Positions 39,332 through 47,681 of a DNA stretch of 63,814 nucleotides are shown here, piece by piece. Below the pieces are notes generated by a model. It saw nothing but the letters and a program-made list of their open reading frames with translations. It was not told the origin of the DNA and ran no database searches. Every line of letters begins with the position of its first letter. Position 1 is the stretch's first letter. This stretch comes from Streptomyces viridochromogenes (lineage in GTDB: Bacteria; Actinomycetota; Actinomycetes; Streptomycetales; Streptomycetaceae): assembly GCF_001270495.1 (NCBI RefSeq), contig NZ_LGUR01000225.1:1-63814 (forward strand). Reading direction: 5' to 3'. The translations under genes were made by a program, and so were the position numbers.

Positions 39332-40198
39332 TCAGTGGTTCTGCGGGGCGCGGGAGGCCCTCTGGTCCTGGTTGCGGCGCGCACGCAGCTGGGGGCGGCG
39401 GGCCTGGTGCGGGACGGAGGTGTGGGCCGGAACGCCCGGCTTGTGCTCGACGGGGGCGGTCGCGGGTTGCCCCATGACCATGTGCGGGTCGAACAGCACG
39501 ACGGCACCGGCGAGGAGCAGGAAGACGAGCGGGCCGATCAGCATCGGCGCGAGCAGGGTGGCGGGTGAGTCACCCGCGGAGGGGGCCTCCGTGCCGTGGA
39601 GATGGACGCTGAGGGCGGCCATGCCGGTGTAGTGCATGCCGCTGACGGCGAGGCCCATGACGAGGCTCGCGCCCACGCTCCACATGAGCCCTCTGACCTG
39701 TCCGGCGGCCCACAGGGCCGCGGTGGCCGCAACCATGGCTATGGCGACGGAGGCGGCGACCGTGAACGTGTTGTACTCCAGCTTGCCGTTGAGCCGCAGA
39801 CCGGCCATGCCCAGGTAGTGCATCGACGCGATGCCCAGACCGGTGATGGTGCCGCCGGTGAACAGGGCCGTCCCGCTGGCGCCCTTGTAGCCGACGATGA
39901 AGATCCCCACGCCCACCATGACGATGGCGACGGCCAGGCTCGCGAACGTCATCGGTTTGTCGTAGTGGATCGGCGTCTCCGCGACCGTGAACCCCATCAT
40001 CGCGACGAAGTGCATGGTCCATATGCCGGAGCCGATGGCCGCCGATCCCAGGGCGAGCCAGCCGGGGCGCCAGGACTGCGAGACGAGCATCGATCTTGTG
40101 GTGCAGCGCAGGCCCAGCGCACCTCCGAGGCAGGCCATGAGGTAGGCCACCAGCGGTGTGACGAGTCCATAGCTGAATCCGTCGATCGTGCCCTGCAT
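39332..40198 (-). CDS. MHYT-domain membrane sensor protein
   Basis: A 288-residue membrane protein with seven predicted helices and three MHYT motifs: WTMHFVAMMGF, ASMHYLGMAGL and SGMHYTGMAAL. The His and Met residues are proposed to bind copper and sense oxygen, CO or NO. No output domain follows; the C-terminal tail is basic and Gln/Arg-rich (QARRPQLRARRNQ). The ATG at 40198 is chosen because the membrane domain begins MQGTIDGFSYG there and GAAGGGCGG lies upstream. It lies 39 bp upstream of uvrB, but uvrB has its own promoter in the gap. Confidence 0.88.
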   Translation of the reverse strand: MQGTIDGFSYGLVTPLVAYLMACLGGALGLRCTTRSMLVSQSWRPGWLALGSAAIGSGIWTMHFVAMMGFTVAETPIHYDKPMTFASLAVAIVMVGVGIFIVGYKGASGTALFTGGTITGLGIASMHYLGMAGLRLNGKLEYNTFTVAASVAIAMVAATAALWAAGQVRGLMWSVGASLVMGLAVSGMHYTGMAALSVHLHGTEAPSAGDSPATLLAPMLIGPLVFLLLAGAVVLFDPHMVMGQPATAPVEHKPGVPAHTSVPHQARRPQLRARRNQDQRASRAPQNH

Positions 40199-40475
40199 AC
40201 GCGACCGCCCTTCCCGCCCTCTTACGTCCCGGAATGCTGTGAATGCGCCCCCTCCCAGCACCGCCCGAGCGGTCAGGGTTGAGGCAGAGAGTAACTCCCA
40301 CCGGAATGGTCGAACGATTCTCCGGCAAAGAAACACGGCCTTGCCCCAGTTGTGCGGCACGAGTGAGCGGGCCCGGGCAACTCCATTCAATCTGTGGCCA
40401 TTCTGTACTCCCCCGCCGTTGACCCTCTGCTGTCACAGTTGATCTGTCTGTGATCGTTCGACGCGAGGAGTACGC

Positions 40476-41345
40476 ATGCACGCGCGCGCCGTAGCCGCCA
40501 CGACGACCGCGCTCCTGGGAACCGCCGCTCTTCTGCTGCCCGCCCCCCAGGCCCGGGCCGGCGCCGAGCGGCCCACGGTCATCGCTCACCGAGGGGCCTC
40601 CACCTACGCCCCCGAGAACACGCTGGCCGCCGTCGACAAGGCCGCCGAACTGGGCATCAGCTGGGTCGAGAACGACGTCCAGCGCACCAAGGACGGCGAG
40701 CTCGTCGTCCTGCACGACGACAACCTGAAGCGGACGACCGACGTGGAGGAGGTCTTCCCCGGCCGGGCGCCCTGGAAGGTGAAGGACTTCACCGCCGCCG
40801 AGATCGCCCTCCTGGACGCGGGCAGTTGGTTCAGTCCCTCGTACGCGGGCGCGCGCGTGCCGACGCTGGAGCAGTACATGGACCGCGTGGAGCTGCACCA
40901 CCAGAAGCTGCTCCTGGAGATCAAGAACCCCGACCTGTACCCGGGCATCGAGGGGCAGACCCTCAAGGCCCTGGCCAACGAGGGCTGGCTCGATCCGGAC
41001 CACGTGGCGAGCCGACTGATCGTGCAGAGCTTCAGCGCCGCCAGTGTGCGGACCGTCCACGAGCTGAGGCCGGCCGTGAAGACCGGTTTCCTGGGCACGC
41101 CGCCCACGGCGGACCTGTCCGGATACGCGGATTTCGCCGACCAGATCAACCCCTCGTACAGCTCCATCTCCACGGACTATGTCGACGCCGTCCACGAGAT
41201 GGAGGGGCCGCACGGCAGGCCGATGGAGGTCTTCACCTGGACCGTGAACGACGCGGACACCGCCCGGCTGGTCGCCGGCTACGGCGTCGACGGCATCATC
41301 ACCAACAGTCCCGACGTGGTGCAGGACGCCCTGCCCGAGGACTGA
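40476..41345 (+). CDS. Secreted glycerophosphodiester phosphodiesterase
   Basis: Hydrolyses glycerophosphodiesters outside the cell to release glycerol 3-phosphate. The 289-residue protein has an N-terminal signal peptide (ATTTALLGTAALLLPAPQARA) and a GDPD TIM barrel: VIAHRGASTYAPENT with the catalytic His-Arg, END and HDDNLKRTTD for metal and catalytic residues. GAGGAG lies 6 nt before the ATG. Upstream (about 40440-40463) TCACAG...CTGTGA forms an inverted repeat near the promoter; a PhoP box could not be confirmed. Confidence 0.92.
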   Translation: MHARAVAATTTALLGTAALLLPAPQARAGAERPTVIAHRGASTYAPENTLAAVDKAAELGISWVENDVQRTKDGELVVLHDDNLKRTTDVEEVFPGRAPWKVKDFTAAEIALLDAGSWFSPSYAGARVPTLEQYMDRVELHHQKLLLEIKNPDLYPGIEGQTLKALANEGWLDPDHVASRLIVQSFSAASVRTVHELRPAVKTGFLGTPPTADLSGYADFADQINPSYSSISTDYVDAVHEMEGPHGRPMEVFTWTVNDADTARLVAGYGVDGIITNSPDVVQDALPED

Positions 41346-41387
41346 GGCCCGCTCCGGCCTCCGGCCCCCGTTGCACACTCACGGGCG

Positions 41388-41410
41388 CTGTCAGTGGTGG
41401 GTCGTACGGT
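41388..41410 (+). promoter_or_regulatory. RecA-NDp/PafBC-type promoter of the alkylguanine methyltransferase
   Basis: CTGTCAGTG (41388-41396), 8 nt, TACGGT (41405-41410), then 6 nt to the ATG at 41417. Confidence 0.75.
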
Positions 41411-41416
41411 GGGCGC

Positions 41417-41971
41417 ATGGACAGCCATGGGCAGTACGAGCAGCAGGTGGTGTGGGCCGTCATCGGGACCGACATCGGTCCGCTGATGCTGGCCGCGACC
41501 CGCGACGGCCTGGTCAGCGTCGTGTTCCACGCCACGGAGAAGGTGCGCGAGACGACGCTCGACCGACTGGCGTCCCGGCTGGGCACCGAGCCGGTCGAGG
41601 CGCCCGACTCCCCGCTGCTGGCCGAGGCGATTCGTCAGATGGAGGAGTACTTCGCGGGTGCGCGGCACGACTTCGAGCTGCCGCTGGACTGGTCCCTGAT
41701 CTCCGGCTTCAACCGGCAGGTGCTGCGCGAACTGGCGTCGGGTGTCCCGTACGGCGCGGTCGTGGGATACGGCGATCTGGCCGGGCGGGTGGGGCAGCCG
41801 GGCGCGGCCCAGGCGGTGGGGACGGCGATGGGCGCCAATCCGCTTCCGGTCGTCGTGCCCTGCCATCGGGTCGTGGCGAGCGACGGTGGCATCGGTGGGT
41901 TCGGGGGCGGGCTGGAGACCAAGCGGAAGCTGCTCGCGCTGGAAGGGGTCCTGCCGGAGCCGCTGTTCTGA
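41417..41971 (+). CDS. ogt: Methylated-DNA--protein-cysteine S-methyltransferase
   Basis: Repairs O6-alkylguanine by transferring the alkyl group to its own cysteine. The 184-residue protein has the active-site PCHRV with Cys149, the recognition-helix Arg region (FNRQVLRELASGVPYG), and the GYGDLAGRVGQPGAAQAVG segment. The ATG at 41417 follows a PafBC-type -10 by 6 nt, so a leaderless transcript is predicted. It joins uvrA, uvrB and uvrC as the fourth repair gene here with this promoter. Confidence 0.95.
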   Translation: MDSHGQYEQQVVWAVIGTDIGPLMLAATRDGLVSVVFHATEKVRETTLDRLASRLGTEPVEAPDSPLLAEAIRQMEEYFAGARHDFELPLDWSLISGFNRQVLRELASGVPYGAVVGYGDLAGRVGQPGAAQAVGTAMGANPLPVVVPCHRVVASDGGIGGFGGGLETKRKLLALEGVLPEPLF

Positions 41972-42070
41972 GGGCTTCTTGGCCTTTCACGGGGTTGGGC
42001 AGGCAAGAGATGAGGGGGAGACTGCGCCTGTGACGACACTTTTCACCCACCTGTACGCGGCCGGTCCAGT

Positions 42071-43408
42071 GTGTTGTCCTCTCTTCGCAGGTCGGACGCG
42101 CCGTACAGCCGGGTGCGCGTCGTGACCGCCGTGGAGCGGCAGGCCGCCTTGTCCGTCCTGCCCGACCGACTGCCGGCTCTGCGGCGACGCATCTCGGCCG
42201 TGCTGATCACGACGCAGATCCTGGGCGGCCTCGGCGTCGCCACCGGCATCGCGCTCGCGGCCGTCCTGGCCACGGAGGTCAGCGGCACCGAGTCGCTGTC
42301 CGGGCTCGCGCCCACCGCGACCGTCACCGGTACAGCCGTGCTGTCGATGCCGCTGGCCGCGCTGATGACCGCGCGAGGGCGTCGGCCGGGGCTCGTCCTC
42401 GCCTATCTCATCGGGGCCGTGGGCGCCGGTGTCACGGTGGTCGCGGCAAGCGTCGGGAGCTTTCCGCTGCTGCTGTGCGGAATGGCCGCGTTCGGCGCGG
42501 CCTCGTCGGCGAATCTCCAGGCCCGGTTCGCGGCCGCGGATCTGGCCGAGCCGGAGCGGCGGGCCCGGGCCATCTCGCTCGTCGTATGGGCGACCACCAT
42601 CGGCGCGGTCCTCGGCCCGAACATCGCCGCGCCCGCCGGTCGCAGTGTCACGGGCCTCGGGATACCCGCCGCCGCGGGTCCGTTCCTGTGGGCGGCGGGG
42701 ATCTTCCTGATATCCGCGGTCGTGGTGGCCGCCCTGCTGCGGCCGGACCCGCTGCTGACGGCGCGTGCGCTCGCACCGGCAGAGGAGCAGTCACCCGCGG
42801 CCCGTTCGCTGCGCGCCGGCGTGGCCGCCGTGGCCGCCTCACCGCGGGCGCGGCTCGCGGTGGTGACCGTCGCCGTGGCACACACGGCGATGGTCTCGGT
42901 GATGTCGATGACTCCCGTCGACCTGGCACACCACGGCGCGGGCATCGATCTGATCGGCCTGGTCATCAGCGGGCACATCGCCGGCATGTACGCGTTCGCG
43001 CCGCTCATGGGGCGGTTGTCGGACCGGCTGGGTCGGCTGTCCGGGATCGGGCTCGCCGTCGGGCTGCTTGCGTGCGCGGTGTTCGTCGCCGGTACCGCGG
43101 GCGGCAGCCACGGGCAGACGGCCATCGGGCTCTTCGTACTGGGGCTCGGCTGGTCGGCCGGGCTCGTGTCCGGTTCCGCGCTGCTCACGGACTCCGTGCC
43201 GCAGCCGGCGCGGGCCGCCGCGCAGGGGCTGTCGGACCTGGTCATGAACGCCTGTGCCGGCATCGGCGGAGCGGTGGCCGGGCTCGTGGTCGCCCAGGCG
43301 AGCTACGCCTGGCTGAACTTCACCGCCGCCTGCCTGCTGATCCCGTTGGCCGCACTGGCGCTGTTCACGCGACGCGGGCGGGCGAAGGACGTTCCGGCGG
43401 ACAGCTGA
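42071..43408 (+). CDS. MFS transporter
   Basis: A membrane transporter of up to 445 residues with 12 predicted segments and an MFS loop MGRLSDRLGRLSG between segments 8 and 9; the first-half loop is MTARGRRPGLVLAY. The substrate is unknown. The start is uncertain: a GTG at 42071 opens the frame, while a GTG at 42122 is close to the first conserved residues; neither has a convincing ribosome site. It is single, followed by a decayed dehydrogenase and a strong hairpin. Confidence 0.8.
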   Translation: MLSSLRRSDAPYSRVRVVTAVERQAALSVLPDRLPALRRRISAVLITTQILGGLGVATGIALAAVLATEVSGTESLSGLAPTATVTGTAVLSMPLAALMTARGRRPGLVLAYLIGAVGAGVTVVAASVGSFPLLLCGMAAFGAASSANLQARFAAADLAEPERRARAISLVVWATTIGAVLGPNIAAPAGRSVTGLGIPAAAGPFLWAAGIFLISAVVVAALLRPDPLLTARALAPAEEQSPAARSLRAGVAAVAASPRARLAVVTVAVAHTAMVSVMSMTPVDLAHHGAGIDLIGLVISGHIAGMYAFAPLMGRLSDRLGRLSGIGLAVGLLACAVFVAGTAGGSHGQTAIGLFVLGLGWSAGLVSGSALLTDSVPQPARAAAQGLSDLVMNACAGIGGAVAGLVVAQASYAWLNFTAACLLIPLAALALFTRRGRAKDVPADS

Positions 43409-43539
43409 CGTACCGTATGCCGCCCTGCTCCGGCCCGCCCGGGATGGAGGAGGCGGGGTGTTCTCGGTGGCCGCGCGAGGACTGGCCGGACCGCGGAGGC
43501 GACAGCAGGCTCGACCGTGCGCGCAGCCGCTGGCATCCG

Positions 43540-43750
43540 ACCCCCGAACTCCAGGACGGACCGGGGGTCGCCCCCGACAACGTGGGCCGCGAGTGCCGGC
43601 ACGGGGTGATCCTCAAGCCCTCGCAACCAACATCTGTGGCAGCGACCAGCACCTGGTGCGTGGGCGGATCACGGCGCCGGAGGGGTTGGTCCTCGGCCAC
43701 GAGATCACCGGAGAGCTCGTCGAACGAGGTCCGGACGTCGAGACCACCGA
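43540..43750 (+). pseudogene. Relic of a glutathione-independent formaldehyde dehydrogenase-like gene
   Basis: About 70 residues of the N-terminal zinc-dehydrogenase domain remain in two frames: PELQDGPGVAPDNVGREC..HGVILK, then ATNICGSDQHLVRGRITAPE and GLVLGHEITGELVERGPDVE. Inserting one base at about 43618 joins them as ILK-ALATNICGSD. The zinc Cys (NICGSDQH) and GHE are kept, but the rest of the usual ~390-residue enzyme is missing on both sides. It is a non-functional remnant. Confidence 0.7.
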
Positions 43751-43813
43751 CGCCGGCGGCATCGCCTCCACGCATGGGGCGCGGGACGGCGCACGGCCGG
43801 TCTGACGTGTCCG

Positions 43814-43847
43814 GCGGAGGGGGCCACGCACGCGTGGCCCCCTCCGC
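43814..43847. terminator. Strong bidirectional hairpin
   Basis: A perfect 16-bp inverted repeat (43814-43829 with 43832-43847) with a minimal loop, immediately downstream of the VOC gene on the minus strand. Confidence 0.82.
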
Positions 43848-43853
43848 GGCGGG

Positions 43854-44282
43854 CTAGTCGTAGTGCCGGGCCTCGAAGACGTTGCCGTCGGGGTCGCGGA
43901 AGTAGAAGCTGCGTTTGGCCTTGCCGCGGGCGCCGAAGGAGTCGTACGAGTAGTCCGACACGGGCACGTCCTGCTCCTCCAGGTGGGTGCGCAGCCCGTG
44001 GAAGTCGGCGTCCGGCAGAGACAGACAGACGTGATTGACCGGGTGTCCCGCGCTCTCGGCGGCACCCGGGAGCATCTTCATGCGCTCCGCCATGGTCATC
44101 GGCATGAGGTCGAGGATGGTTTCGTCGTTGACGCGCACCGAGGGGAAAGGCGCCTCGCCCGCGATGAACTCGGTGAGCCTGACGGGCGCCAGGCCGAGTG
44201 TCTCCTGGTAGAACGCGGCCGATGCGGCCGGATCGCGCACCCAGAGGACTATGTGGTCAAGACGGGTCGAGTTGTCGGTCAT
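43854..44282 (-). CDS. VOC (glyoxalase/bleomycin-resistance) family protein
   Basis: A 142-residue metal-binding-fold protein with the two beta-alpha-beta-beta-beta modules of the VOC superfamily (LDHIVLWVRDPAASAAFYQE at the start; FYFRDPDGNVFEARHYD at the end, with the terminal Glu ligand). Likely metal ligands are His10, His near VNHVCLSL and Glu in VFEARHYD. The substrate is unknown. The ATG at 44282 is chosen as family similarity starts there. It is divergent from the pseudouridine genes across 99 bp. Confidence 0.88.
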   Translation of the reverse strand: MTDNSTRLDHIVLWVRDPAASAAFYQETLGLAPVRLTEFIAGEAPFPSVRVNDETILDLMPMTMAERMKMLPGAAESAGHPVNHVCLSLPDADFHGLRTHLEEQDVPVSDYSYDSFGARGKAKRSFYFRDPDGNVFEARHYD

Positions 44283-44381
44283 GCATCCAAGGCTGGTGTC
44301 CTCTCCCACAGGCCGCAAGGGTTTGACCCGGTGCGCCGCCCGCCAGAGATGAGGGAAGACCGAGCGACAGGAGGCAGGCGC

Positions 44382-45290
44382 GTGGTGCTGGTGGTGTCGG
44401 AAGAGGTGCGGGAGGCGATCAACGCGCGTCAACCCGTGGTGGCCCTGGAGTCCACGATCATCGCGCACGGGTTGCCGCGCCCGCGCAATCTGCAGGTGGC
44501 ACTGGAGCTGGAGGATGTCGTACGGCAGGAGGGCGCCGTTCCGGCGACGATCGCCGTGCTCGACGGGCGGCCCCATGTCGGGCTGGACAAGGAGCAGCTG
44601 GAGCGGATCGCGAACGAGGACGGGATCCGCAAGCTGGGGCACCGGGATCTGCCGCTCGCCGTGGCCTCCGGGGCGAGCGGAGCGACCACGGTGTCGGCGA
44701 CGGCTCTGCTGGCGAGCCTCGGTGGCGTACGGGTGTTCGCGACGGGTGGGCTCGGGGGTGTGCACCGGGAGTGGACGGTCACGCAGGACGAGTCGGCCGA
44801 CCTGGGGCTGCTGGCCCGCACACGGATCACGGTGGTGTGCGCCGGTGTGAAGTCGATCCTGGACGTCCCGGCCACCCTGCAACGGCTGGAGACGCTCGGC
44901 GTCGCCGTCGCCGGCTATCGGACGGAACGCTTCCCCGGCTTCTACCTGTCCGACTCCGGGCACCCGGTGGACTGGACGCTTCGGTCGCCGCAGGAGGCGG
45001 CCGAAGTGATGCGCGCCCAGGACGCGCTGGACGGGCCCGAGTCCGCGCTGATCGTCGCCAATCCGGTGCCGGAGGCGGAGCAGCTGGATCCCGAGCTGCA
45101 CGCGCGTGTGCTCGCCGACGCACTGCACGCATGCGAGGAACAGGGCATCACCGGTCAGGCCGTCACACCCTTCCTGCTGGACTATCTGGTACGGCACACG
45201 GACGGTGCCTCACTGAGCGCCAATCTCGCGGCGGTGCGCGGCAACGTACGGCTGGCGGGGCAGATCGCGGCGGCATGGGCCGGAGCGTGA
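44382..45290 (+). CDS. psuG: Pseudouridine-5'-phosphate glycosidase
   Basis: Cleaves pseudouridine 5'-phosphate to uracil and ribose 5-phosphate. The 302-residue protein carries the family motifs VVALESTIIAHGLPRPRNL, CAGVKSILDVPATLQRLET (with the Lys that forms the Schiff base in PsuG in this region or in LGHRDLPLAVASG), and GYRTERFPGFYL. GGAGG lies 7 nt before the GTG at 44382. It overlaps the following kinase, forming the classic psuG-psuK pair for pseudouridine salvage. Confidence 0.93.
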   Translation: MVLVVSEEVREAINARQPVVALESTIIAHGLPRPRNLQVALELEDVVRQEGAVPATIAVLDGRPHVGLDKEQLERIANEDGIRKLGHRDLPLAVASGASGATTVSATALLASLGGVRVFATGGLGGVHREWTVTQDESADLGLLARTRITVVCAGVKSILDVPATLQRLETLGVAVAGYRTERFPGFYLSDSGHPVDWTLRSPQEAAEVMRAQDALDGPESALIVANPVPEAEQLDPELHARVLADALHACEEQGITGQAVTPFLLDYLVRHTDGASLSANLAAVRGNVRLAGQIAAAWAGA

Positions 45291-46255
45291 GCGAGCCCGG
45301 GAACGGGACGGGGCGCGACAAGGACGGGAAGGGGCCCGCCCCGGCCGCCGCGCGCCCCGGAGCGCTGCTGGTCGTCGGGGACGTGGTCACGGACGTCATC
45401 GCCCGCCACCGGGGGCCGCTCGCCTCGGGTACGGACACGGCCGCGGCCATCCGGACGGTGCCGGGTGGCGCGGGCGCCAATGTGGCGTGCTGGGCGGCAC
45501 GTTGGGGTGCCGCGGAGGTGCGGCTGCTGGGGCGCGTGGGTGCGGACGCGGCCACGTGGCACGAGCTTGAGCTGACCGCGAGCGGAGTACAGCCTCTGCT
45601 CGTCGTCGATCCGCAGGCGGCGACCGGGACGGTGATCTGCCTGGTCGACACGGGCGCCAACGCCGAGCGGACGTTCCTCACCGACAGCGGGGCGTCCCTG
45701 CGGCTCGACCCTGGCGACTGGTCGGACGCGCTGCTCGACGGCGTCGTGTGGCTGCACCTGTCGGGCTACCTGCTGTTCTCCGAGCCGAGCCGGGCGCTGG
45801 TGGCGAGAGCTCTCGCGTCCGCACGCGCGCGTGGAGTGCCGGTGAGCCTGGATCCGGCGTCAGCGGGCTTCCTGGTGGAGCTGGGCGTGGACCGTTTCCT
45901 GGCGCTGGTGGAGGGCTTGGACGTCCTGCTGCCGAGCCGCGCCGAGGCGTGCCTGCTGACGGGGTTGCCCGATGCGGCGGACGCCGCAGCCAAGTTGAGC
46001 CGCCATGTTCCGCTGGTGGTCGCCAAGCAGGGCGCGGACGGTGCGCTGGTGGCCCGGTCGGGCACGGTGAGCGCCCATGTCCCCGCCGTGCCGACCACAC
46101 CGAGGGACACGACCGGAGCCGGTGACGCCTTCAGTGGCGCCTTTCTCGCGGCCCTGCTCGCGGGCGCCCGGCCCGAGGACGCGGCGCGGGAGGGGTGCCG
46201 GGCAGGTGCGCTGGCGGTGGAGCGGGTGGGTGGAAGGCCGCCCGCACTGGAGTGA
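45287..46255 (+). CDS. psuK: PfkB-family kinase, likely pseudouridine kinase
   Basis: A 322-residue PfkB kinase with PGGAGANVACWAARWGA near the N-terminus and the DTTGAGDAFSGAFLAALL signature with catalytic Asp. Its overlap with psuG (GTGA at 45287; an ATG at 45275 is also possible) indicates it phosphorylates pseudouridine to supply PsuG. The N-terminal 20 residues are low complexity and Gly/Lys/Ala-rich. The assignment to pseudouridine rests on context. Confidence 0.85.
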   Translation: MSEPGNGTGRDKDGKGPAPAAARPGALLVVGDVVTDVIARHRGPLASGTDTAAAIRTVPGGAGANVACWAARWGAAEVRLLGRVGADAATWHELELTASGVQPLLVVDPQAATGTVICLVDTGANAERTFLTDSGASLRLDPGDWSDALLDGVVWLHLSGYLLFSEPSRALVARALASARARGVPVSLDPASAGFLVELGVDRFLALVEGLDVLLPSRAEACLLTGLPDAADAAAKLSRHVPLVVAKQGADGALVARSGTVSAHVPAVPTTPRDTTGAGDAFSGAFLAALLAGARPEDAAREGCRAGALAVERVGGRPPALE

Positions 46256-46331
46256 CGTGGCAGCGCGGGACTCCGGACAGCACGGCAAGGCGGCGCGAAC
46301 GCCAGCTGATCCGACGTCGGCTGATTCAACG

Positions 46332-47225
46332 TCAGCTCCCGTTCTCCTCCAGCTCCTCAGTCGCCTCCGGCGCATCCCGCACTTCCGGTACTTCCCGCAC
46401 TTCCGGCACTTCCGGCACTTCCGGCACTTCCGGCGCCTTGCGGCCCCACGCGGAGATCATCGGGGCGGTGGCCAGATCCATGCCACCGGCGGCGACGTCG
46501 GCCAGGTGGCGGTCGATCTCCTGGTCGGTGGCGATGCCCTCGGCGACGAGCTGATCGCGGATCTGGCGCACGGTGGCGGACTCCAGGGCGTCGCAGGCGG
46601 GCGAGGCGAGCGGGAAGTACGCGTCGGCCTCCACCCGGCACAGCCCCGCCTCCCGGAGCAGACGTGGCAGTTTGCGGCCGTAGGAGAGGTCGGCGCCGCG
46701 GTCGGCGAGCAGTTTGCGGAAGCCGTGGCGAAGGCGGTTCGCGAGCTGCTGTTCGGGACCGTGCTCGTCGGGGCAGAGCAGGGGTTGCAGAGCGGGGTCG
46801 GCGTCCTCGATCAGCAGTCGGCCGCCGGGGCGCAGGGCCTCGATCATCGACCGCAACGCCCGTTCGCGGTCCGGCACATGTACGAGCACGAGCCGGGCGT
46901 GCACCAGGTCGAACCCCTCCCCCGGCGGCTCGTCCGCACCCACGTCGTGGACGCGTACCTCGACCGGCGGGCGGGCGGCCGGGGAAAGCAGTGAGGTGTC
47001 GATGTCGGTCGCGACGACCCGTCCCGTCGGGCCGACCTTCTTGGCCAGCCAGGACACCACCGAGGTGCCGCCGGCGCCCACCTCCCAGCAGCGCCAGCCG
47101 GGTCCGATGCCGAACCGTTCGAAGTGCCGGAACGTCGTGGGGTCGAAGAGTGCGGCGAAGGCGTCGAAGCGCTCGCCCGCCTCGGCCTGCCGGTTGTCGA
47201 GGAGATAGCCGTGGGTTCGCGTCAT
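46332..47225 (-). CDS. SAM-dependent methyltransferase with VPE-repeat tail
   Basis: A 297-residue class I methyltransferase. The SAM motif is CWEVGAGGTSVVSWLAKKVG, followed by VVATDID and LVHARLVLVHVPDRERAL. The substrate is unknown. The C-terminal tail consists of short PEV repeats (VPEVPEVREVPEVRDAPE) encoded by six tandem 9-bp units at 46381-46434. The ATG at 47225 follows GGGAGG by 8 nt. It is convergent with psuK. Confidence 0.82.
   Translation of the reverse strand: MTRTHGYLLDNRQAEAGERFDAFAALFDPTTFRHFERFGIGPGWRCWEVGAGGTSVVSWLAKKVGPTGRVVATDIDTSLLSPAARPPVEVRVHDVGADEPPGEGFDLVHARLVLVHVPDRERALRSMIEALRPGGRLLIEDADPALQPLLCPDEHGPEQQLANRLRHGFRKLLADRGADLSYGRKLPRLLREAGLCRVEADAYFPLASPACDALESATVRQIRDQLVAEGIATDQEIDRHLADVAAGGMDLATAPMISAWGRKAPEVPEVPEVPEVREVPEVRDAPEATEELEENGS
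46381..46434. repeat. 9-bp coding microsatellite
   Basis: Six tandem copies of ACTTCCGGC or one-base variants; on the minus strand they encode the PEV repeats at the end of the methyltransferase. Confidence 0.9.
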
Positions 47226-47681
47226 GAGGCGATCCTCCCAGTTGCCCGCCGTGTCCGGACGGGGCGACGCTCGGCGGGGCGGCCCTGAAACTCGTACGGC
47301 GGTCCAGCTCGGTCCGCACCTTGTACGGCCGACCTGCTGGGCACCGTGACGCCCTCGTGCAAACGGGCCTCCGCGCCGCGCGACGCCCTCGCACCACCGT
47401 CCTCCCCTCCGCGCCGCGACGCCCTCGCACAACCATCCCCCTCCGCACCGCGACGCGCTCCTACAGCCGCCCTACTCGGCGCGGCGACGTAACCGCAGCC
47501 CTTCATCCACAGGCGGGAACCAAGCGGAACCTCCTGCTCCCACAGGCTTACCCGGCTCTCACGCCCACCTGGCAAACTGGCGGCCACGGCACAGAAAGCG
47601 ACGCACCGTGAGCGAGCCGAAGGGGCTGAACACCCGGAGGTGAGCCGCGCGTCCAGGGGTGATCCACGCAAGGAGATCCAG
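47226..47681. other. Repeat-bearing intergenic region before corA
   Basis: A 456-bp gap. At 47368-47471 three imperfect tandem copies of a 32-34-bp unit starting CCTCCGCGCCGCG(CG)ACGCC are visible, with a partial copy before them (from about 47342). A tiny frame (GTG at 47608 to TGA at 47643, 11 codons) lies 38 bp before corA. No convincing promoter is visible. Confidence 0.6.

Noticed and set aside
40420..40475. PHO box upstream of the secreted glycerophosphodiesterase
   Set aside because: GTTGACCCTCT resembles one 11-nt direct-repeat unit, but a second in-phase unit is not convincing. Only a TCACAG...CTGTGA inverted repeat is clear.
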